This document shows positions 49,156-59,089 of a DNA stretch of 64,000 nt, piece after piece. The stretch comes from Crocinitomicaceae bacterium. GTDB taxonomy: Bacteria > Bacteroidota > Bacteroidia > Flavobacteriales_D > Crocinitomicaceae. The stretch covers positions 62,001-126,000 of the forward strand of contig PAQM01000028.1 in assembly GCA_002709305.1 (NCBI GenBank). Reading direction: 5' to 3'. A program made the position numbers and the translations under genes. Under the pieces are notes generated by a model. That model was not told the origin of the DNA and did no database searches. It saw only the letters and a list, made by a program, of their open reading frames with translations. The first letter of the stretch is position 1. Each line of letters starts with the position of its first letter.

Positions 49156-51936
49156 CTAAAAAACGATATTTACTATTTTTTGAGGGACAATAATAATTTT
49201 TTTAGGTTTTTTATCCTCTAGATATTTTTTTGTTTGTTCATTATTAAGAACCTTTTCTTCTATTTCTTTTTTATTAATATCAACTGGTAAATCTAATAAA
49301 AATCTCATCTTTCCATTAAAAGAAATTGGGTACGAATAATTTTTTTCAATTAAATATTTCTTTTCAAAAACAGGAAACTTTTGAAAACTTATACTTCCTG
49401 GTTCATTACCTAACTTCACCCAAAGTTCTTCACAAATATGTGGGGCGTATGGAGAAAGTAGCACTAAAAGTTCATTTAGAATATTTCTATTTTTACATTT
49501 CTGATTAGTTAACTCATTAACTGCAATCATAAATGCAGACACACATGTGTTAAATGAAAAACGTTCTAAGTCTTCAGTGATTTTCTTTATTAACTGATGC
49601 AATGTTTTTAAGTTTTCCTTTTTTGGTTTCTCGTCTAGTAAATTAGCTTTACCTGATTCATCAAAATTAAACAACTTCCAAACCTTCTTTAAAAAACTAT
49701 GTACACCACTAATACCATTAGTATCCCATGGTTTACTTTGTTCTATAGGTCCAAGGAACATCTCATACATCCTTAGCGTATCAGCACCATATTTATCAAT
49801 TAATTCATCTGGTGTTTGAGTGTTAAATCTAGATTTTGACATCTTCTCAACTTCAAAACCACATTTATATGTTCCATCATCTTCTAATATAAATTCTGCA
49901 TTCATGTATTCAGGCCTCCAATTCATAAATCCTTCTATATCTAACTTATCATTTTCTACTAATGAAATGTCTACATGAATTGGTATTACATCATAATCAT
50001 CTTTTTTTGAAAACGAAACATATTTATTTTTATCCTTAATAAGATATACAAAACTACTCCTACCTAAAATCATTCCCTGATTAATCATTTTTTGAAAAGG
50101 CTCATCAAATGGAATATGTCCTAAATCATATAAAATCTTTGTCCAAAATCTAGAGTACAATAGATGACCAGTAGCGTGCTCAGCCCCACCAATATAAATA
50201 TCAACATTTTTCCAATAACCAACCTTCTGTCTGGAAACAAATTCACTATCATTATTAGGGTCAAGATATCTTAAAAAGTACCAAGAACTTCCTGCCCATC
50301 CCGGCATAGTATTATATTCCATACGATCTCCTTTAAAATAATTCCAAGAAGATTTTTCAGCTCTTGCTAAAGGAGGATCACCTTCTTTTGTAGGCATATA
50401 TTCATCTACTTCTGGTAATGTTATGGGTAAATTTTTATCTTCCACCAAACGTGGTAAACCATCTTTATAAAAAATAGGGAATGGTTCTCCCCAATAACGT
50501 TGTCTACTAAAAATAGCATCACGCAATCGGTAGTTTGTTTTGCTCTTTCCAACACCTTTTTCGTCAATAAATTCAATCGCTTTTTGAATAGCCTTATTTA
50601 CAGACAACCCACTTAAAAAATCTGAATTAACTATCACTGCCGATTTACCTTCATAAGCAGCTTCAGTGATATCTACATCATCAAAAATATTTATGATATC
50701 AATCCCAAAATGTTGAGCAAAACACCAATCTCTTTGGTCACCACAAGGAACAGCCATGACTGCACCTGTTCCATAAGAGGCCAAAACATAATCGCCAATC
50801 CATATAGCTAGTCTTTTTCTAGTAAACGGATGAATAGCATAAGCACCAGTAAAAGCACCAGTTATCTTTTTAACATTAGATTGTCTGTCTCTTTCTGACT
50901 TCAATTTAGTTTGTTGCACATAGGTTTCTACTTCTGATAATTGTTCTTTAGTTGTAATAGTTTTTACTAGTTCATGCTCAGGTGCCAAGACCATAAAGCT
51001 TACTCCAAAAATAGTGTCGGGACGTGTAGTAAATACTTCTATTTGAGCATCGTGTCTATCTACTGAAAAAAATACAGAAGCGCCTTTTGATTTCCCTATC
51101 CAATTGCGTTGAATTTCTTTAATAGAATCACTCCAATCAAGTTTTTCTATATCGTTTAGTAAACGATCTGCGTATGCAGTTATTCTCATCGACCACTGAC
51201 GCATAAACTTTTGTTCTACAGGATGTCCTCCTCTTTCGGAAACACCATCTTTAACCTCATCATTTGCCAGAACAGTTCCTAGTTTTTCACACCAGTTTAC
51301 CATAGTATCAGATAAATAAGCCAAACGATATTTTAATAAAATCCTTTCTTGTTCTTCTGCACTAAACCCCATCCATTCTTCAGCCGTGAAAAGGGGTGTG
51401 TCTTGATCACAAGGAGATTTCACCAAAGTATTTCCGTTACGCTCTAACTCTTTAATCAAATCGGAAATTGGTAAAGCCCTGTCTTGAATATTGCAATAAT
51501 AGGAGTCAAATAACTGCTTAAAAATCCATTGTGTCCAACGATAATAGTTCGGGCTAGAAGTACGAACCTCTCTGTCCCAATCAAAAGAAAACCCCATCTT
51601 ATCTAACTGCTCTCGATAACGATTTATATTATTCTCTGTAGTTATAGAAGGATGCTGTCCTGTTTGAATAGCATATTGCTCTGCTGGAAGACCAAATGAG
51701 TCATAACCCATTGGATGAAGAACATTAAAGCCTTGATTTCGCTTATATCTAGCATAAATGTCTGAAGCAATATAACCTAATGGATGGCCAACATGAAGCC
51801 CTGAACCAGAAGGATAAGGAAACATGTCCAAGATATAAAACTTATCTTTTTTAGATTTATCCTCTGATTTAAATGTTTTATTATCAGCCCAAAACTTCCT
51901 CCAATAAGATTCTATTTTTGAAAAATTATACTCCAT
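49156..51936 (-). CDS. leuS: leucyl-tRNA synthetase
   Basis: Charges tRNA-Leu, 926 residues, the long length usual in Bacteroidota. HIGH motif HVGH at 48-51, KMSKS motif at about 697-701 (EKMSKSRFN). The CP1 editing domain is present (TTRPDTIFGVSFMVLAPEHEL; GTGAVMAVPCGDQRD), so mischarged tRNA can be cleared. A longer insert around residues 640-690 before KMSKS corresponds to the leucine-specific domain region. C-terminal anticodon-binding domain complete. Confidence 0.98.
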   Translation of the reverse strand: MEYNFSKIESYWRKFWADNKTFKSEDKSKKDKFYILDMFPYPSGSGLHVGHPLGYIASDIYARYKRNQGFNVLHPMGYDSFGLPAEQYAIQTGQHPSITTENNINRYREQLDKMGFSFDWDREVRTSSPNYYRWTQWIFKQLFDSYYCNIQDRALPISDLIKELERNGNTLVKSPCDQDTPLFTAEEWMGFSAEEQERILLKYRLAYLSDTMVNWCEKLGTVLANDEVKDGVSERGGHPVEQKFMRQWSMRITAYADRLLNDIEKLDWSDSIKEIQRNWIGKSKGASVFFSVDRHDAQIEVFTTRPDTIFGVSFMVLAPEHELVKTITTKEQLSEVETYVQQTKLKSERDRQSNVKKITGAFTGAYAIHPFTRKRLAIWIGDYVLASYGTGAVMAVPCGDQRDWCFAQHFGIDIINIFDDVDITEAAYEGKSAVIVNSDFLSGLSVNKAIQKAIEFIDEKGVGKSKTNYRLRDAIFSRQRYWGEPFPIFYKDGLPRLVEDKNLPITLPEVDEYMPTKEGDPPLARAEKSSWNYFKGDRMEYNTMPGWAGSSWYFLRYLDPNNDSEFVSRQKVGYWKNVDIYIGGAEHATGHLLYSRFWTKILYDLGHIPFDEPFQKMINQGMILGRSSFVYLIKDKNKYVSFSKKDDYDVIPIHVDISLVENDKLDIEGFMNWRPEYMNAEFILEDDGTYKCGFEVEKMSKSRFNTQTPDELIDKYGADTLRMYEMFLGPIEQSKPWDTNGISGVHSFLKKVWKLFNFDESGKANLLDEKPKKENLKTLHQLIKKITEDLERFSFNTCVSAFMIAVNELTNQKCKNRNILNELLVLLSPYAPHICEELWVKLGNEPGSISFQKFPVFEKKYLIEKNYSYPISFNGKMRFLLDLPVDINKKEIEEKVLNNEQTKKYLEDKKPKKIIIVPQKIVNIVF

Positions 51937-52055
51937 CCCATATTTATATTAAAATGTTAAAGTTAGATAATTGTAGCAAGATTAATAATATAAAACTCAA
52001 TAGAATTCATTATATTGAAGTTATGATATTTTGAAAATATTATTTTTACTCTACT

Positions 52056-54284
52056 ATGCGGAAAAATTTCTCCCATTTTTTTAGTTTATTATTCATCTTA
52101 TTTTGGTCATCAATATATACAATAGCATATAGCCAAACATCACACGAGAAGAACTTAATAAAGTCTTATAAAAATGAAAATAATCGAATAAAAAAATTTA
52201 ATCGATTACTAACACTTGGAGAATATTACAAGATCAATAATATTACGAAAGCTGACTCTATTCGACACATTATCATAAAGGAAAGTGAACAATTCCCTGA
52301 CTCGATTAAATTTTATGCTTTTTTATATAATGGTGAAATAGCTAAAAAAATTGGTAATCAAAAAGAATACTTTAAGATTATTGTTGATTTTCAGCCAATT
52401 TTAAATAAACTAAATTCCAATACAATAAGAGCCTGTTACTATAAACACCTTGGCTTTTACTATAGCTCCATGCAAGAGATTGAAACAGCTGACTTTTATT
52501 TGAAACAATCTATAAAATTATCGCAAAACAAAACACATCAAAAAAATCTTTCTGAAGCTTATTCGTTTCTTGCAAATAACTTTATGGTGTCAAATAAAAA
52601 AGATTCAGCTCTTTTTTATTCTAAAAAAGCTATTAGTTCTGCACGTAGAATTAAAGACAAATCTGCTCTTGCTGAAGCATTCAATACTCAAGCAGAGATA
52701 TATAGCTTTTTTGGACAACTAGAATTAAGCGTTGCTAAGAACTTAATCAGTTTGCAAATGGCTGAAGAATCATATAATATATATTTACTTGCAAAATATA
52801 CTCGTGAGATTGGAAAATCACAAAAATTAATATACAATTTAAATGACGCTGAATATTATTTTAAAAGATCTTTTGATTACGCACTTAAAATTTTTGATAA
52901 AAGACAAATGAGCTTAGCATTAACTAACCTTGCCTCAGTTCATTTAGAAAGAGATGAATTTTCAAAAGCAATACAAAATGCCAATCGCTCTATTAATTAT
53001 TTAACAAACTTAAATGACCTAAATGGCCTTGGCGAAACACATACTATTCTTGGTCTAGTGTACAAAGAACAAAAAATATATGACCTTGCATCTATCAATT
53101 TCAACAAAGCTTTGGTCTATTATGAATCAACTAACAACAAAGAAAAGATAGCTAGTGTTTACCACAATGTAGGGACTGTATTTAAAGAGCAAGGCAAGTA
53201 TAAAAATGCTCTAAACTATTTAAATCGCTCTGTGGCCATTCGAGAGCAATACGGTGCACAGAACCAAATATATCAAACTTACAGAACAATTGCTGATTTA
53301 TATAAGGAAATCCGAAACAACGAAAAATCATTAAAATATATGGAGCTATATTTAAATTATCTTGATAGTAATACTGCCCTACAATCCGCAACTAAAATTG
53401 CTGAGTTAAGTGAGTCTTATAGGTCTGAACAACGTGAAAGATTAATTAACTCTCAAGCTGATTCGATTCAAAGAAAAGAACAAGAACGAAAATTAACTGC
53501 TTCAAAACTAGAAAATAGTCAATTAAGGAATAATCTTCAAACATACATAATCCTTGCATTTTTAATAATAGCATTTTTAGCAGGTATCATTATATTCTAT
53601 CGATGGAATGAAACTAAAATAAAACAACAGCAAAAAGAAGCTGAAATGTCACAAACATTACTTCGAGCACAAATGAACCCTCACTTCATATTTAATGCAA
53701 TGTCCGTAATTCAAAGTTATATATATGATAATGATTTAAAAAAATCAGAAAAGTTTTTAATTAACTTCTCTAGATTAATGAGATTAATTTTAGAAAACTC
53801 TCCCAAAGAATATATCTCGATTAATACAGAAATAGAGATACTAAAAAAATATTTAGAAATGCAAAAATTAAGGTTTGAAGAACGATTTGAGTTTGATGTT
53901 ATCGCTGAAGAAATTCTTTTTGAAGAAAATACCATTATACCACCTATGATTACTCAACCTTTCATTGAAAATGCTATCGAACATGGTCAACTACATAAAA
54001 TTAAAGGTGGCTTTATCAAAATTCACTTTCGTAAACAAAAGAATATGTTAACCATATCTATTATAGATAATGGAATCGGAAGAAAAGCATCAAAAAAGAA
54101 TAAAAAAGTTTCGGCTCACAAAAGTATGGCCATGAATATAACTCGTGAAAGAATTAAAAATTTAAATAAAAAGTCTAAAACTAACGGAACATTAATAGTT
54201 GAAGATTATGATAAAAAATTGGAAACTGGCACAAAAATATTAATTTCGTTGCCGTATTCTATTGATTATCAAAATTTAGTGTGA
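52056..54284 (+). CDS. TPR-containing LytS-type sensor histidine kinase
   Basis: A 742-residue membrane kinase. Signal peptide or first helix (about 8-27), a periplasmic array of TPRs (about 90-430; AFNTQAEIYSFFGQLELS and NVGTVFKEQGKYKNALNYL are typical), a coiled segment, one membrane helix (about 493-513), then a LytS/YehU-type His-kinase domain with the phosphorylated H543 in MNPHFIFNAM and an ATPase domain with FIENAIEHG and IIDNGIGRKAS. The signal is unknown; TPR sensors often read a protein partner. Paired with the LytTR regulator that starts right after its stop. Confidence 0.93.
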   Translation: MRKNFSHFFSLLFILFWSSIYTIAYSQTSHEKNLIKSYKNENNRIKKFNRLLTLGEYYKINNITKADSIRHIIIKESEQFPDSIKFYAFLYNGEIAKKIGNQKEYFKIIVDFQPILNKLNSNTIRACYYKHLGFYYSSMQEIETADFYLKQSIKLSQNKTHQKNLSEAYSFLANNFMVSNKKDSALFYSKKAISSARRIKDKSALAEAFNTQAEIYSFFGQLELSVAKNLISLQMAEESYNIYLLAKYTREIGKSQKLIYNLNDAEYYFKRSFDYALKIFDKRQMSLALTNLASVHLERDEFSKAIQNANRSINYLTNLNDLNGLGETHTILGLVYKEQKIYDLASINFNKALVYYESTNNKEKIASVYHNVGTVFKEQGKYKNALNYLNRSVAIREQYGAQNQIYQTYRTIADLYKEIRNNEKSLKYMELYLNYLDSNTALQSATKIAELSESYRSEQRERLINSQADSIQRKEQERKLTASKLENSQLRNNLQTYIILAFLIIAFLAGIIIFYRWNETKIKQQQKEAEMSQTLLRAQMNPHFIFNAMSVIQSYIYDNDLKKSEKFLINFSRLMRLILENSPKEYISINTEIEILKKYLEMQKLRFEERFEFDVIAEEILFEENTIIPPMITQPFIENAIEHGQLHKIKGGFIKIHFRKQKNMLTISIIDNGIGRKASKKNKKVSAHKSMAMNITRERIKNLNKKSKTNGTLIVEDYDKKLETGTKILISLPYSIDYQNLV

Positions 54285-54286
54285 AA

Positions 54287-55036
54287 ATGGAAAAAAAAAT
54301 ACTCATTATAGATGACGAGAATAGAACAAGACAATTAATCTCTAAAATGATTGATTCTTTTGGTTTTGATGTAAAGGCAATACCGGAAGGTGAAAATGTT
54401 GAATCTGCTATAAATGCAATAAAAAAACATAATCCTGACATTGTATTTTTAGATATCCAAATGCCTGACGGTACTGGATTTGACGTTTTAGCATCTTTAC
54501 CAGAAAAAAATTTTGAAGTTATCTTCATAACAGCACATGAAGAATTTGCAATTAAGGCTATAAAATTTAGTGCGCTAGATTATCTGTTAAAACCTGTTGA
54601 TACAAATGAATTGAGATCAGCTTTAGAAAGAGCATTAAAAACTATCACTTTGAACCAATTTGATAATCTAAAATTTGAGGCACTGAAAAAAAACATTCAA
54701 CCTTCTGAAAAAAGACGACTAGTATTAAAAACACAAGAAAGTATTCACGTTATTGAATTAGATGAAATTATTCGATGTGAAGCAGATCGTAATTACACTT
54801 CATTCTTTTTAAAAAATAATAAAAGAATACTTGTTTCAAGAACATTAAAAGAATATGAAACATTATTATCTAACCACAATTTTTTACGTGTACAACAATC
54901 TCATCTAGTAAATATTCAATATGTTGACAGATATGACAAAAAAAATGGAGGAGCTGTAGTGATGAAAGATGGCTCTGAAGTTCCTCTATCGCCAGCAAAA
55001 AGAGAATTGTTTTTTCAAAGATTAGAAAACATCTAA
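54287..55036 (+). CDS. LytTR-family response regulator
   Basis: A 249-residue regulator: receiver domain (1-120) with phospho-acceptor D56 in VFLDIQMPDGTGF and conserved T/K (FITAHEEF, LLKPVD), then a LytTR DNA-binding domain (about 145-249: IRCEADRNYTSFFL, RVQQSHLVNIQYVDRY, VPLSPAKRELF). I chose the ATG at 54287, 2 bp after the kinase stop; a GTG at 54281 overlapping the kinase is the alternative. Together they form a two-component system; no target operon is evident nearby. Confidence 0.93.
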   Translation: MEKKILIIDDENRTRQLISKMIDSFGFDVKAIPEGENVESAINAIKKHNPDIVFLDIQMPDGTGFDVLASLPEKNFEVIFITAHEEFAIKAIKFSALDYLLKPVDTNELRSALERALKTITLNQFDNLKFEALKKNIQPSEKRRLVLKTQESIHVIELDEIIRCEADRNYTSFFLKNNKRILVSRTLKEYETLLSNHNFLRVQQSHLVNIQYVDRYDKKNGGAVVMKDGSEVPLSPAKRELFFQRLENI

Positions 55037-55354
55037 TAAAAAATAAATAAAAACATAATTATATTCATTACATAAGGTATAATATTCATTAAGGGACTCA
55101 CTATTGGATAAAAGTTTGTAAATTAACTTCTTAGAAGAATATAATCAGAGATTTTCTATACATTATAGACTTATCTTTTTGGAGGAAACACTGCTTGGAG
55201 AGGCAGTTTCATTTTCTAGTTTGATTAAAGAGTATAACAGTTCTTAATAATCCTTCAAATCTAGCGTCTTAAGTGTTGTTACACAAATGTTTAGAGATTC
55301 TCTGATTTTTTTTTAAGTAAATACTGCTAATCACTTCTCAATATAATAAAGGGC
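55037..55354. other. 318-bp intergenic stretch, no gene seen
   Basis: Between the response regulator and the convergent cyclase-family gene. I see no open frame of note and no tRNA. A hairpin-like element lies at about 55184-55210 (GAAACACTGC ... GCAGTTTC, imperfect, followed by ATTTT) that could end one of the two converging transcripts. Confidence 0.5.
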
Positions 55355-56107
55355 CTAAATTTGCTCTATTTCATATAATATTGGGCGACTTGGTGAAGCA
55401 TCATTTTCAAATGGAGCTATTTGAAAAGTTAAAATATAATCACCATCTAGGATACTATCATCTACAAAAATCATTTCTGTAATGGTCCTTTCAAAATTTG
55501 GATTTTTAGGCACTTCCCAGAACGCATGATGAAAAGCAAGCCTACCATTATCGCTCTCTCTATCTACAGAAGGCAAGTCTACTAATAGATGTTTGACACT
55601 TGATTGAATTATCTTATCAGCACATAAAACATCAAAATATACCGGATTTTTCGAAGAATAATTCATTGACTTTTTACTAATATTATTTGGTAATGTCCGT
55701 ACTATAAGTGCTTCCGCATTCAAAGAATCATGAGGGATTAAATCAGGCGTAATAATAAAATCAGTCAAACCATCTATGTTTTGACGAGAGATTGGATTAA
55801 TAGTAATTAGTTTTGCTTTAAAAAAAAAGGTGTTTAAAGTTTTATTTATGGAATAGATATTTTCTGTAATATGACCTAAACACTCTGTATGCGTAACATG
55901 TGCGTGAGGATTAAAAAAAATGTTTCTAAAGTTTACTTTGCCTCCCTCAGAAACTAAACCTTTAAATTCTTTTGAATTTACAGGTTCAAAGATCGGTTTT
56001 TCCAAAGACCAGGCACTAAGGTTACTTTCTGAGTTAGTTAGAGAAATAGAAATATCTATAGGTTTATTTGTATCAATAAAATCAATATTATTAAGATTCA
56101 ACTTCAT
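55355..56107 (-). CDS. cyclase family protein (kynurenine formamidase-like fold)
   Basis: A 250-residue cytoplasmic metalloenzyme of the cyclase/formamidase superfamily. The metal-binding stretch reads NPHAHVTHTECLGHI (66-80), a variant of the family HxGTHxDxPxH pattern with T72, H73, E75 and H79 in place. LLVDLPSVDRESDNGRLAFHHAFW is the second conserved block. The substrate is unknown; members hydrolyse formylkynurenine, cyclic amides or lactones. It stands alone, divergent from the HAD gene. Confidence 0.8.
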   Translation of the reverse strand: MKLNLNNIDFIDTNKPIDISISLTNSESNLSAWSLEKPIFEPVNSKEFKGLVSEGGKVNFRNIFFNPHAHVTHTECLGHITENIYSINKTLNTFFFKAKLITINPISRQNIDGLTDFIITPDLIPHDSLNAEALIVRTLPNNISKKSMNYSSKNPVYFDVLCADKIIQSSVKHLLVDLPSVDRESDNGRLAFHHAFWEVPKNPNFERTITEMIFVDDSILDGDYILTFQIAPFENDASPSRPILYEIEQI

Positions 56108-56168
56108 TATTTTCCGAAGATAATAAATTAGTTGATTTTTCTGTTTTTATTTTTTTATAAGATTAACA

Positions 56169-56176
56169 TACCTTTG
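56169..56176 (+). promoter_or_regulatory. candidate -7 box upstream of the HAD gene
   Basis: TACCTTTG matches TANNTTTG, 20 nt before the ATG at 56197. No TTG at the normal -33 distance was seen. Confidence 0.35.
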
Positions 56177-56196
56177 AGTGCAACAAACTATATATT

Positions 56197-56820
56197 ATGC
56201 TGAATAAAGAAAACATAAATGATATTATATTTGATTTTGGAGGAGTCATAATTAACATAAAATATAACGACACAATAAATGCTTTTAAAGCTCTGGGTAT
56301 AAAAAACTTCAACTCTATGTATAACCAAGTAAAACAAACTAGATTATTCGATCAATTAGAAACAGGTCATATTTCAAAAATAAATTTCATAAAAGAAATA
56401 AAACGTTTTATACCATCGGATACGCCTAATGAAAAAATTATTTCCGCTTGGAATGCAATGATTAAAGACGTTCCTAAAAAAACTATTGAATATCTAATTG
56501 CATTGAAATCAAAGGGGTATCGGATCTTCCTTTTAAGTAATACAAACGAAATCCACATTGAGGAAGCAATCAAGTCTTGGAATAAAACTAATTACCCAAA
56601 GCCAGAAAAAATATTTAATAATATATATTTATCACATAAAATTGGAATGCGAAAGCCAAATAAAGAAGTTTTTACTTTTATATGTGATAAAGAGAGTTTA
56701 GAACCATCAAAAACTTTATTTGTAGATGATTCTATTCAACATATAGAAGGCGCAAAATCTATTGGTCTAAACACCCACCATCTATTAAATCAAGTAGATA
56801 TTTATTCTCTCTTTTCCTGA
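56197..56820 (+). CDS. HAD-superfamily (IA-type) hydrolase
   Basis: A 207-residue HAD phosphatase. Motif I is IIFDFGGVII with nucleophile D13; motif II LLSNTNE; motif III/IV K and FVDDSIQHIEGA. The second Asp of motif I is Gly, as in the YihX-like group that act on sugar phosphates or small phosphates. Substrate not known. Its last 19 nt overlap the 3' end of the convergent methylmalonyl-CoA epimerase gene. Confidence 0.85.
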   Translation: MLNKENINDIIFDFGGVIINIKYNDTINAFKALGIKNFNSMYNQVKQTRLFDQLETGHISKINFIKEIKRFIPSDTPNEKIISAWNAMIKDVPKKTIEYLIALKSKGYRIFLLSNTNEIHIEEAIKSWNKTNYPKPEKIFNNIYLSHKIGMRKPNKEVFTFICDKESLEPSKTLFVDDSIQHIEGAKSIGLNTHHLLNQVDIYSLFS

Positions 56821-57209
56821 CACAATTCTACTAGTATCCCCTGAGTTGATTTTGGATGAAGAAAGGCTATTTGCTTATTATCTGCACCAGATTTAGGTGC
56901 TTCATGAATAAGCTTAAATCCCTTATTCTTTAATCTTTTTAACTCAACATCAATATTGTCTACCTCAAAAGCAATATGATGGAACCCCGTTTTATTAGTT
57001 TTCAAGAATTTTGCTATTGGAGAGTCTTTATTTGTTGCTTCTAATAACTCTACTTTTGATTCACCAACTCTTATAAAAGCAGTTTTAACACCTTCCGATT
57101 CAACAATCTCTTTTTTATAAGACTGTGAACTCAATAATACCTCAAAAGTTTTTAATGCTTCTTCTATATTATCTACTGCTACACCTATATGTTCAATATG
57201 CTTTACCAA
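56802..57209 (-). CDS. mce: methylmalonyl-CoA epimerase
   Basis: Interconverts (S)- and (R)-methylmalonyl-CoA between propionyl-CoA carboxylase and the B12 mutase. 135 residues, vicinal-oxygen-chelate fold with two VOC halves. Conserved metal-site candidates are H7 (HIEHIGVAV), the His pair 77-78 (GFHHIAFEVD) and E129 (GILVELC). The start is a TTG at 57209: the preceding in-frame codon is TGA and the protein from this codon aligns with the family from the first residue. The mutase is not in this window. Confidence 0.92.
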   Translation of the reverse strand: MVKHIEHIGVAVDNIEEALKTFEVLLSSQSYKKEIVESEGVKTAFIRVGESKVELLEATNKDSPIAKFLKTNKTGFHHIAFEVDNIDVELKRLKNKGFKLIHEAPKSGADNKQIAFLHPKSTQGILVELCQEKRE

Positions 57210-57240
57210 TCAATAAGAATTAAATATTGTATCGGAACAT

Positions 57241-58038
57241 CTAATTTTTAATGAACTTTTCATTAAAATTGTCGAAATTAATGTAATAAATACCACGAAC
57301 TAAATTTGAACAATCAACATTACTTCCAAAACCCTTCTTGACTATATTACCATAGGCGTCGAAAATTTCATATAATGTTTCTGTTAAATGCCCATTAACC
57401 ATAAATTGAATTTCATCTTTCACCTTTGAAGGAGTTTTTGTGATTTCTGGTGAGTTAGAAAAAAACTTAACTTGTTTTGAGGCACGCTTACTCCCTGAAT
57501 GATCAATCTGAACAACTCTTATTATGTTTTCTCCAGAATGAGGTCTAACTTTGACTTTATAGTTATTATCTTGGCTATTTCCTTTCCCATTAATTTCGCC
57601 AACAACAACCCACTTGTCCCACCTATATTGTTCAATAAAAAAAGGCAATTTACCTTGTTCCCCTTTAGTTTTAAAGTCCAGCAATCCTTGATCTGATATA
57701 TTCATCTGGATAATTTCGAAAGTTGATCTAGGTAATAAAACCTCTGGATTTAAAATCTTTGGCTTACATCCATCATTATGTTCTATAACTATAAATACAG
57801 GCTCTCCTATGTCAATATTATATAAAGAAAAATCTATTTCAAATGCACCAAAACTTGTCCCGCCAGGCATAATATCACCATTAACTGTAACTTTAGTAGC
57901 ACAATATCCAAAGCCATCATCATCCATAGGATTTTGAATATATAAATTTTTACCTTGATATGTCCCCTCTACTGATAAAGCAGCTATACCAATGTAATTT
58001 AAAGAAATAAAGAAAAACAATAAGATGAACTGTTTCAT
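57241..58038 (-). CDS. secreted protein with type A-like T9SS C-terminal domain
   Basis: A 265-residue exported protein with a signal peptide (about 1-21). Two beta-sandwich-like halves follow and the last 60 residues (YEIFDAYGNIVKKGFG, CSNLVRGIYYINF) look like a type A T9SS tail (C-terminal target domain). The substrate or binding role is unknown. A minus-strand TATATTTG at 58120-58127 could be its -7 box. The mce gene follows after 31 bp. Confidence 0.7.
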   Translation of the reverse strand: MKQFILLFFFISLNYIGIAALSVEGTYQGKNLYIQNPMDDDGFGYCATKVTVNGDIMPGGTSFGAFEIDFSLYNIDIGEPVFIVIEHNDGCKPKILNPEVLLPRSTFEIIQMNISDQGLLDFKTKGEQGKLPFFIEQYRWDKWVVVGEINGKGNSQDNNYKVKVRPHSGENIIRVVQIDHSGSKRASKQVKFFSNSPEITKTPSKVKDEIQFMVNGHLTETLYEIFDAYGNIVKKGFGSNVDCSNLVRGIYYINFDNFNEKFIKN

Positions 58039-58202
58039 AGATTAAAAAATACAACTATTTATCATAAACCTATACTAGAAATAAATTTGTAAGATTTTAT
58101 AGATTATAATATCAGTAAACAAATATAACATCTTTTTAAGATTTATTATTTACTAATAATAAAAATAATCAAACGTTATTTTTAATTATACAGTTGATAA
58201 TC

Positions 58203-58227
58203 AAAAAAAAAGATAAGATTCTTATCT
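58203..58227 (-). terminator. intrinsic terminator of the acpP-fabF-rnc-rluB operon
   Basis: On the minus strand AGATAAG-AAT-CTTATCT (7-bp stem, 3-nt loop) runs into nine T. The stem begins inside the stop codon of the beta-barrel gene, so transcription stops right at the end of the operon. Confidence 0.8.
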
Positions 58228-59089
58228 ACCAAGAAGGGCAACTATCACATTTATTTTTCCCCCTTGTATAAATTAAAAAACCTATTAAAAAATCAAGCTC
58301 ATAATAACCATAAGCATGTCGAGTATATGCGCTAGAGTCATTAGGTCTATTTCGAACCTTTAATTGATGATGAAATCCAAACCCAAAATTAGGTTGAATA
58401 AAAAAATATTTAAAAAATTCGAACCTTAATCCTAAATGGGATGATAATCCATAACCAGACAAAGAAATTGTTCTAGAGTGACTTTCTCCAGCAAATGTAA
58501 AATCATTATATGAAAGAAGTGCACCAATAGAAAATCCTGTATTTGTTGATAAAGCAAACCAATCTTTATTTCGAGGTTTAAAAATTTGATTTGTATATGT
58601 CAACTCAAACCTTAAATAATTTAACCCATCTGTATTCTCATAATGAAATTCATCTCTATTTGTTATCATTTCTTCACCGGTATATGAGCCAGACCAAACA
58701 CTGTCAATTCCAGGACTGATAAAACCATTCAAAAAAACATGATTTCTGTCAGCAATGAGATATTTCATGTGATCATACCCAAAAGATAAAGCCCAATTAT
58801 CTTTAAAGTAATATCCTAATCTCACATTAAATTGAGGTATTGTTAACTTCTCAGGATGAAAATATACCATTGGATCAAATTTCTCAGGGTTATCATGGGC
58901 TACAACTCCTTTTAATGTGAAATCATACCCTGAGCCTATAAAGTGCATGTTACTTTTTGAATAACTACTTCTATTATATCCCCAGTATCCATATAAAGTA
59001 CCTTTAGCAAAAGAAACTTTGCTCTCCATTACTTGAGAACAATAATACTCTGAATATAACATTAAAGAGAATAGTATAATAACCCTCAT
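58226..59089 (-). CDS. outer-membrane beta-barrel protein, unknown function
   Basis: A 287-residue protein with a signal peptide (MRVIILFSLMLYSEYYCSQ) and a series of alternating amphipathic strands rich in Tyr, Phe and Gly (LRFELTYTNQIF, SSHLGLRFEFFKYFF, GYYELDFLIGFLIYT), typical of a small outer-membrane barrel of the Bacteroidota. No function can be assigned. It overlaps the rluB-like stop by one base (TAATG), so it is the last gene of that operon. Confidence 0.72.
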   Translation of the reverse strand: MRVIILFSLMLYSEYYCSQVMESKVSFAKGTLYGYWGYNRSSYSKSNMHFIGSGYDFTLKGVVAHDNPEKFDPMVYFHPEKLTIPQFNVRLGYYFKDNWALSFGYDHMKYLIADRNHVFLNGFISPGIDSVWSGSYTGEEMITNRDEFHYENTDGLNYLRFELTYTNQIFKPRNKDWFALSTNTGFSIGALLSYNDFTFAGESHSRTISLSGYGLSSHLGLRFEFFKYFFIQPNFGFGFHHQLKVRNRPNDSSAYTRHAYGYYELDFLIGFLIYTRGKNKCDSCPSW

